Of a stretch of DNA of 11,527 nt, positions 7,105 through 11,527 are shown one piece after another. Position 1 is the stretch's first letter; each line of letters opens with the position of its first letter. The notes under the pieces were generated by a model. The model searched no databases, was not told the DNA's origin, and saw only the letters and a list, made by a program, of their open reading frames with translations. Source of the stretch: RUG13409 sp045616985 (GTDB lineage: Bacteria; Bacillota; Clostridia; Peptostreptococcales; Anaerovoracaceae). Both the position numbers and the translations under genes were made by a program. Location of the stretch: the NCBI GenBank assembly GCA_045616985.1, contig JAZLHU010000008.1, positions 1-11,527 of the forward strand. The letters are read 5' to 3'.

Positions 7105-7121
7105 ACTTTAAGAGGATAAGT

Positions 7122-7985
7122 ATGTCAGATTACAGAGAGATAAAACTTGACGGATGGAAAAAGGTGGGTGTTGGCAGCAATGCCGTAACCTATACCAATG
7201 AAGATGACAGCATACTGCTTAAACTGAACAAAATGACTGCCAACGAAGGAATGGTCCTTAATGAGTTTAACAGGAGCAAAAGTGTTGAAACCTTGGGTGT
7301 TTCCATTCCCGTTGCTTATGAAATGATTCAGATTGGAAACAGATTTGGAATTCTTTTTCAAAATATTGCGCATAAAAAATCTTTTTCCAGGCTTGTTGCA
7401 GATAATCCTGAAAAAATAGAGGAGTATGCAAAAAGATTTGCCGTAAAATGTAAAGAGCTGCATGCAACAGCGTGCGACACAAGCCTGTTTGAAAGCAAGA
7501 CAGATATACTCAGAAAAGGCGTGGATAACGCTAAATTCATAAATAAATATAAACCCGAGCTTTACAAGCTTATAGATAAAATGACAGAATGTACAACCTG
7601 TCTTCATGGCGACATGCATACAGGCAATCTGGTTCTTGCAGAAGGAAAAGAATATTGGATTGATTTCGATAAGTTTTCCTATGGTGATCCGATTATGGAT
7701 CTGGCACATATGTATACAATATACATAGGAACGTCATGGCTTCCTTATGTGCGACAAATTGTTCATATGACAAAAGAACAACTCAGACAGTTTTGGTATC
7801 TTTTCATAAAAGAGTATTACGGCTTTGATGAGAAGCAAACTGACGAGTTTAACAAATCATTGCAGATATACAATGCTCTGGATTTACTGCAGAAAAATTA
7901 TACACATCCCGGTTTGCTTGCAAACCTTATAACACTGATTCTTGCAAGACCTTCAATTATTAAATATTGCAAAAATATCAAATGA
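7122..7985 (+). CDS. Aminoglycoside phosphotransferase (APH)-like small-molecule kinase
   Basis: A 287-residue soluble kinase-fold protein. Visible elements are a nucleotide loop GVGSNAVTY (16-24), lysine K34 in ILLKL with a candidate partner E48, the catalytic loop HGDMHTGNL (162-170) with D164 as base and N169, and the metal-binding IDFDKFSYGDPIMDLAH (180-196) with D181 and D183. This places it in the phosphotransferase enzyme family, where members phosphorylate sugars, choline, aminoglycosides or amino acids; the acceptor cannot be inferred. There is no reason to call it a resistance gene. ATG 7122 follows AGAGGA (7111-7116). The stop overlaps the ATG of the DUF362 gene (ATGA), so the two are probably made in fixed ratio. 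Confidence 0.88.
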   Translation: MSDYREIKLDGWKKVGVGSNAVTYTNEDDSILLKLNKMTANEGMVLNEFNRSKSVETLGVSIPVAYEMIQIGNRFGILFQNIAHKKSFSRLVADNPEKIEEYAKRFAVKCKELHATACDTSLFESKTDILRKGVDNAKFINKYKPELYKLIDKMTECTTCLHGDMHTGNLVLAEGKEYWIDFDKFSYGDPIMDLAHMYTIYIGTSWLPYVRQIVHMTKEQLRQFWYLFIKEYYGFDEKQTDEFNKSLQIYNALDLLQKNYTHPGLLANLITLILARPSIIKYCKNIK

Positions 7986-9076
7986 ATACAAACGAGTTTT
8001 ACAGAGCTTACGGAATCGAATACAAGGAAATAACAAAGCGACTTTTGGAAAAGGCGCAGCTTTGTGATGAAATAAAAAAAGATTCATGCATCGGTATAAA
8101 GCCCAATCTTGTTTCTGCTGTTCCTGCAAAATTCGGAGGAACAACTCACCCGGAAATTGTAGCAGGCATCATAGAGTATCTTCAGTCCCATGGGTTTAAT
8201 AACATCTGTATTGTTGAAGGGTCTTGGGTTGGAGCGGAAACAAAAGAAGCGTTTGATTATTGCGGTTATTTAAATCTTGCGGAAGAATATAATGTCAGGC
8301 TGATTGATACACAGCTTGACGATTCTTTTGAGTTTGATTGCAAGGGCTTAAAACTCAATATATGTAAGTGTGTAAAAAATATAGATTTTCTTATCAATGT
8401 TCCTGTTTTAAAAGGCCATTCGCAAACCAAAATAAGCTGTGCTCTTAAAAACATGAAGGGCCTTCTTCCAAACAAAGAGAAGAGACGTTTTCATACCATG
8501 GGTCTTCATAAACCCATTGCTCATTTAAATACATATATTCATCAGGATTTTATTGTTGTTGACCATATTTGCGGAGACCCGGATTTTGAAGAGGGCGGAA
8601 ATCCTCTGGTCAGGAACTGCATTTTCGCTGCAAGAGATCCGGTGCTTGTTGATGCGTATGCTGCAAGCATTATGGGGTACGATACATCCGAAATTGAATA
8701 TATCAGTATGGCTGAAGACCTTGGCATCGGAAGTGCGGATTTAAGTAAACTTAAAATAATAACAATTGAAGGAGAAGGCTCGGAGGATCTTCCCAAGATA
8801 CATGATATACTTGAAGTAAACTATGCAGTAGAATCTGTCGAATCCTGCAGCGCATGCTACGGAATGCTTATCGGAGCATTAAGACGCTTAAGGGATGAAG
8901 GCCTTTTGGATAAGCTCGAGGATAAGATCGCCATAGGACAGGGCTATCAGGGAAAGACCGGAAGATGCGGAGTGGGTAAATGCACAAAGTTTTTTGACTT
9001 TAATATTCCAGGATGTCCTCCTAAAGAGGCGGAAATATACAGAGCCTTAAAGGAGAAGATTGAAAGTAAAAAATAA
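7982..9076 (+). CDS. DUF362 protein with cysteine-rich C-terminus
   Basis: A 364-residue soluble protein of the DUF362 family: IGIKPNLVSA (37-46), TTHPEIVAGIIEYL (54-67), IVEGSWVGAET (77-87), LINVPVLKGHSQTKISCALK (137-156), KNMKGLLP (156-163) and AARDPVLVDAYA (216-227). The C-terminal part (289-346) carries CSAC (C289, C292), GRCGVGKC (C329, C334) and GCPP (C345), a spacing consistent with a metal or [4Fe-4S] centre. Members often occur with ferredoxin domains, but no reaction is established. ATG 7982 overlaps the kinase stop (ATGA) and has no clear ribosome site, which fits translational coupling; a TTG at 7967 would add five residues and is less likely. The next gene starts immediately after the stop. 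Confidence 0.87.
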   Translation: MNTNEFYRAYGIEYKEITKRLLEKAQLCDEIKKDSCIGIKPNLVSAVPAKFGGTTHPEIVAGIIEYLQSHGFNNICIVEGSWVGAETKEAFDYCGYLNLAEEYNVRLIDTQLDDSFEFDCKGLKLNICKCVKNIDFLINVPVLKGHSQTKISCALKNMKGLLPNKEKRRFHTMGLHKPIAHLNTYIHQDFIVVDHICGDPDFEEGGNPLVRNCIFAARDPVLVDAYAASIMGYDTSEIEYISMAEDLGIGSADLSKLKIITIEGEGSEDLPKIHDILEVNYAVESVESCSACYGMLIGALRRLRDEGLLDKLEDKIAIGQGYQGKTGRCGVGKCTKFFDFNIPGCPPKEAEIYRALKEKIESKK

Positions 9077-10900
9077 GTGAAAGATTTTTTGCCTATCACA
9101 ATTAAAGACATGGAAAAGCGTGGTTGGGACAGGCCTGATTTTGTGTACGTGATAGGAGATGCGTATGTTGATCAGTCTTCTTTCGGGCCTGCCATCATTT
9201 CAAGGGTTCTGGAATCAAGAGGGTATAAAGTTGCAATTATTTCTCAGCCTGATTTTCATGATGAAAACAGCATCTGTATCTTTGGTGAGCCTCGTCTTGC
9301 TTTTTTGGTAAGTGCCGGAAACATGGATTCCATGGTAAACAGATATACCGTCAATAAAAAGCCGAGAAGTGAGGATGCCTTTACTCCCGGAGGAAAAAGC
9401 GGCAGACGACCCGACTATGCCACAATTGTTTACTGTAATATGATAAACAGAAAATACAAAAAATCTCCTGTTATCATAGGCGGTGTTGAGGCAAGCTTAA
9501 GAAGACTTGCTCATTATGATTACTGGTCGGATAAATTAAAACGCTCCATACTCTTAGACAGCGGAGCGGATCTGCTTCTTTACGGTATGGGTGAGCTTTC
9601 AATAGTGGAGCTTGCAGATGCCCTTAACAGCGGACTCGATATTTCGGACATTACTTTTATTAAAGGCTCTGTATACAAAACAAGAGATGTAAGCGGTGTT
9701 GTTGACGGTATAGAACTTCCTTCTTACGATGCACTGCTTAAGGATAAGCTTGAATATGCAAAAAGCTTTAATATTCAATATCAGAATACTGATTTTGCTG
9801 CGGCAAGACCTCTGATAGAAAAATACGGAGAGAACAGATATATAGTTCAAAATCCTCCGCAAAGGCCTTTAAGTATGCAGGAGATGGATGATGTATACGA
9901 TCTTCCCTATATGAATACTTATCATCCGTCCTATGAAAAGCTCGGCGGAGTACCTGCAATAAAGGAGGTAAGATTTTCCCTTACAAGCAATCGCGGATGC
10001 TTTGGATCCTGCAGCTTTTGCGCAATTGCCATGCATCAGGGAAGAATAGTTCAGGCAAGAAGTCATGAATCTTTGGTCAGGGAAGCAGAAAGCATGACGC
10101 ATTTTCCTGACTTTAAAGGATATATTCATGATGTCGGCGGTCCTACGGCAGACTTCAGAGGCCCTGCGTGTGATAAGCAGCAAAAGCTCGGAGCGTGCAG
10201 CGACAGGCAATGTCTTTTCCCAAAGCCATGTAAAAATTTAAAGCGCGGTCACGAGGATTACCTTGAGCTTCTTAAAAAAATAAGATCAATCAAAGGGGTT
10301 AAAAAGGTTTTCGTTCGCTCGGGAATCAGATTCGATTTTGTTTTGGAAGATAAAGACGACAGCTTCATAAGAGAACTCAGCAAAAATCATATAAGCGGGC
10401 AATTAAGGCTTGCCCCCGAACACGTAAGCAATGAAGTGCTTGACCTTATGGGTAAGCCGGGACATGAAGTTTACGATGAGTTCTGCGAAAGGTTTAAGCG
10501 CATAAATGAAAAGCTTGGAATGAAGCAATTTGTTGTTCCTTACCTTATTTCCTCGCATCCCGGCTCAACACTTAATGATGCAATAGCACTTGCCGAGGGT
10601 GTAAGGGATATGGGGTATATGCCGGAGCAGGTCCAGGACTTTTATCCGACGCCCTCAACCATTGCAACATGTATGTATTATATGGGTGTTGACCCAAGAA
10701 ATATGCAGCCTGTATATGTTCCGAAGACTCCGAAGGAAAAGAATATGCAAAGAGCTTTGATCCAGTACAGAAAGCCCGAGAATTATGATTTGGTAAAAGA
10801 GGCCCTGATAAAAGCAGGAAGGGAAGACCTTATCGGCTTTGACAAAACGCATTGTCTTATTCCTCCCCGGAAGCTTGTTGGCAAAAAAGCAAAAAAGTGA
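9077..10900 (+). CDS. ygiQ: YgiQ-family radical SAM protein
   Basis: A 607-residue protein with the radical SAM cluster motif C308-x3-C312-x2-C315 (NRGCFGSCSFC) binding a [4Fe-4S] cluster and S-adenosylmethionine. Before it lies the YgiQ-type N-terminal region: FLPITIKDMEKRGWDRPDF (4-22), GDAYVDQSSFG (27-37) and IIGGVEASLRRLAHYDYW (133-150). The C-terminal ~70 residues, with YVPKTPKEKNMQRAL and a final DLIG..HCLIP, match the end region of the family, though shorter than in the enterobacterial protein. The reaction is unknown. It starts with GTG at 9077, directly after the DUF362 stop; residues from FLPI onward are conserved, so the later in-frame ATG (codon 12) is less likely. No ribosome site at the usual distance, so initiation is probably coupled. 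Last gene of the operon. Confidence 0.92.
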   Translation: MKDFLPITIKDMEKRGWDRPDFVYVIGDAYVDQSSFGPAIISRVLESRGYKVAIISQPDFHDENSICIFGEPRLAFLVSAGNMDSMVNRYTVNKKPRSEDAFTPGGKSGRRPDYATIVYCNMINRKYKKSPVIIGGVEASLRRLAHYDYWSDKLKRSILLDSGADLLLYGMGELSIVELADALNSGLDISDITFIKGSVYKTRDVSGVVDGIELPSYDALLKDKLEYAKSFNIQYQNTDFAAARPLIEKYGENRYIVQNPPQRPLSMQEMDDVYDLPYMNTYHPSYEKLGGVPAIKEVRFSLTSNRGCFGSCSFCAIAMHQGRIVQARSHESLVREAESMTHFPDFKGYIHDVGGPTADFRGPACDKQQKLGACSDRQCLFPKPCKNLKRGHEDYLELLKKIRSIKGVKKVFVRSGIRFDFVLEDKDDSFIRELSKNHISGQLRLAPEHVSNEVLDLMGKPGHEVYDEFCERFKRINEKLGMKQFVVPYLISSHPGSTLNDAIALAEGVRDMGYMPEQVQDFYPTPSTIATCMYYMGVDPRNMQPVYVPKTPKEKNMQRALIQYRKPENYDLVKEALIKAGREDLIGFDKTHCLIPPRKLVGKKAKK

Positions 10901-10906
10901 TAAAAT
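10878..10906 (+). promoter_or_regulatory. Extended -10 promoter of the ferredoxin gene
   Basis: TTGGCA (10878-10883) and TAAAAT (10901-10906) are separated by exactly 17 bases, and TGA directly precedes the -10 as an extended element. The promoter lies inside the 3' end of the radical SAM gene, whose stop codon (10898-10900) supplies the TGA. Transcription would begin near 10913, leaving a leader of about 27 bases that includes the ribosome site GAGGAG (10925-10930). Confidence 0.7.
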
Positions 10907-10939
10907 ACTAACGTTTTTATACACGAGGAGATATATACC

Positions 10940-11329
10940 ATGAAAAAATTGAAAATTACCGACAAGACACAATGTAAAGCTTGTCTGGCCTGCGTAAGAG
11001 CCTGCTCAGAAGCATTCTATAAGACATTCGATCAGGATCTTTCCTGCATTCAGATTTCAGCAGATGCAAATGGTGAACCAAAGCCGACGATCTGTATTCA
11101 GTGCGGCAAGTGCGCAAAGGCGTGCACACACGGCGCAATCACTCAGAATGCAAAGGGAGTATACGTTATAGATCAAAAACTCTGCGTAAAGTGCGGAGAC
11201 TGTGTTGCTGCTTGTCCGCTTCACGTAATGGTGAAGACAGCAGAGCCTGAAAAGGTATCCAAGTGCATCGCCTGCGGAATCTGCGCAAAGACCTGCCCAA
11301 TGGATATTCTTGAGATCGTTGAAGCATAA
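10940..11329 (+). CDS. Four-cluster [4Fe-4S] ferredoxin
   Basis: A 129-residue electron carrier with four complete C-x2-C-x2-C-x3-C motifs: C12/15/18/22, C52/55/58/62, C82/85/88/92 and C109/112/115/119. By the usual ferredoxin rule, cysteines of motifs one and two, and of three and four, exchange their fourth ligand, giving up to four [4Fe-4S] clusters; the exact pairing (as in HycB/CooF-type subunits) cannot be read from sequence. C36 lies outside the motifs. The fourth cysteine is followed by Pro only in motifs three and four. It has no membrane anchor or signal peptide, so it is cytoplasmic. ATG 10940 follows GAGGAG (10925-10930) by nine bases. It has its own promoter and terminator, next to the radical SAM gene it may serve. 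Confidence 0.92.
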   Translation: MKKLKITDKTQCKACLACVRACSEAFYKTFDQDLSCIQISADANGEPKPTICIQCGKCAKACTHGAITQNAKGVYVIDQKLCVKCGDCVAACPLHVMVKTAEPEKVSKCIACGICAKTCPMDILEIVEA

Positions 11330-11340
11330 ATTAAACATTA

Positions 11341-11370
11341 CCCGTCTATACCAAGTCGGGCTTTTTGCTT
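11341..11370 (+). terminator. Rho-independent terminator of the ferredoxin gene
   Basis: CCCG (11341-11344) pairs with CGGG (11357-11360), extended by C-G and T-A pairs (11346-11347 with 11354-11355) past one T-T mismatch, around a six-base loop. TTTTTGCTTTT follows at 11362. It lies 11 bases after the ferredoxin stop. Confidence 0.75.
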
Positions 11371-11527
11371 TTCAGATCAGGAGTAAATAGTGTGAAAGAA
11401 AGTAGAGGAAAGCCATAAATTGGCATACTTAAATAAGCTGTCTAAATTGGGCAACTTGTTTATGAATATAAAACTTTAGAAATCAGATCAAGAAGCTAAA
11501 GGCTCATCAAGAGGAAGTAATCCCTCT
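11371..11527. other. Intergenic DNA at the right edge, no supportable gene
   Basis: These 157 bases follow the ferredoxin terminator. They hold only very short frames: an eight-codon GTG frame from 11392 (VKESRGKP) behind an AGGAG-like stretch, and a short frame around 11440-11479 reading AYLNKLSKLGNLFMNIKL to a TAG. Neither has enough length or context to call a gene. No hairpin, repeat or promoter of note was seen. Confidence 0.5.

Noticed and set aside
7125..7709. A 194-codon minus-strand frame opposite the APH-like kinase
   Set aside because: It lies wholly opposite a gene with intact kinase motifs, is Phe/Ile/Cys-rich as expected for antisense reading, and has no independent support.
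7967..7981. TTG start for the DUF362 gene five codons upstream
   Set aside because: The ATG at 7982 forms a standard ATGA overlap with the kinase stop; the TTG has no ribosome site.
7122..7985. Reading the APH-like kinase as an antibiotic-resistance gene
   Set aside because: The family motifs are generic to many small-molecule kinases, and there is no mobile element or resistance context.
253..10914. Shared TAACGTT-like sequence at the XRE palindrome (253-260) and near 10908 before the ferredoxin
   Set aside because: The second site matches only half of the palindrome (CTAACGTTTTT) in AT-rich DNA, so a common operator is not supported.
11488..11527. A possible minus-strand gene end at the right edge (EGLLPLDEPLAS then TGA)
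   Set aside because: Only about 12 residues are visible, with no terminator on that strand and no recognisable family, so chance cannot be excluded.

Overview
The window looks like a low-GC Firmicute chromosome, most like a gut or rumen Clostridia (Lachnospiraceae-type) genome. This rests on AT-rich intergenic DNA, strong AGGAGG-type ribosome sites, occasional TTG/GTG starts and the flavour of the protein families. No rRNA, tRNA, CRISPR array, IS element or phage gene was seen. Every supported gene reads on the + strand.

Left part (1-1695): the 3' end of an unrecognised gene runs to 139 and is followed by a hairpin terminator. A small XRE-type regulator (301-618) follows, with palindromic sequences in its promoter region. 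Directly after it is a 19-codon ORF (620-679) that looks like the surviving N-terminus of a larger partner gene, possibly an AlbA_2/Schlafen-type ATP-binding regulator, so this probably is a decayed regulatory pair. Next is a PAP2-family membrane phosphatase (695-1642) with intact catalytic motifs and its own terminator.

Middle (1696-10900): after a weak promoter and a short disrupted or leader reading frame (1754-1927) comes a tightly packed run of eight genes with gaps of 0 to 17 nt or short overlaps. They encode an unknown polytopic membrane protein, a YdcF/DUF218 membrane protein, an EcsA-like ABC ATPase, a large internally duplicated ABC permease, a cation diffusion facilitator with two C-terminal domains, an APH-like small-molecule kinase, a DUF362 protein with a cysteine-rich tail, and a YgiQ-family radical SAM protein. 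The spacing argues for a single transcription unit. The first five genes are envelope/transport genes and the last three are soluble enzymes with a kinase and Fe-S/redox flavour.

Right part (10878-11527): a good extended -10 promoter embedded in the 3' end of the radical SAM gene drives a small ferredoxin with four [4Fe-4S] cluster motifs (10940-11329). It ends in a hairpin terminator. The last 157 bases hold no gene I can support. The ferredoxin could supply electrons to the adjacent radical SAM and DUF362 proteins, but that is an inference from position. No single gene is a clear novelty. The most unusual items are the truncated partner of the XRE regulator, the disrupted leader frame at the head of the operon, and the kinase-DUF362-radical SAM-polyferredoxin cluster.
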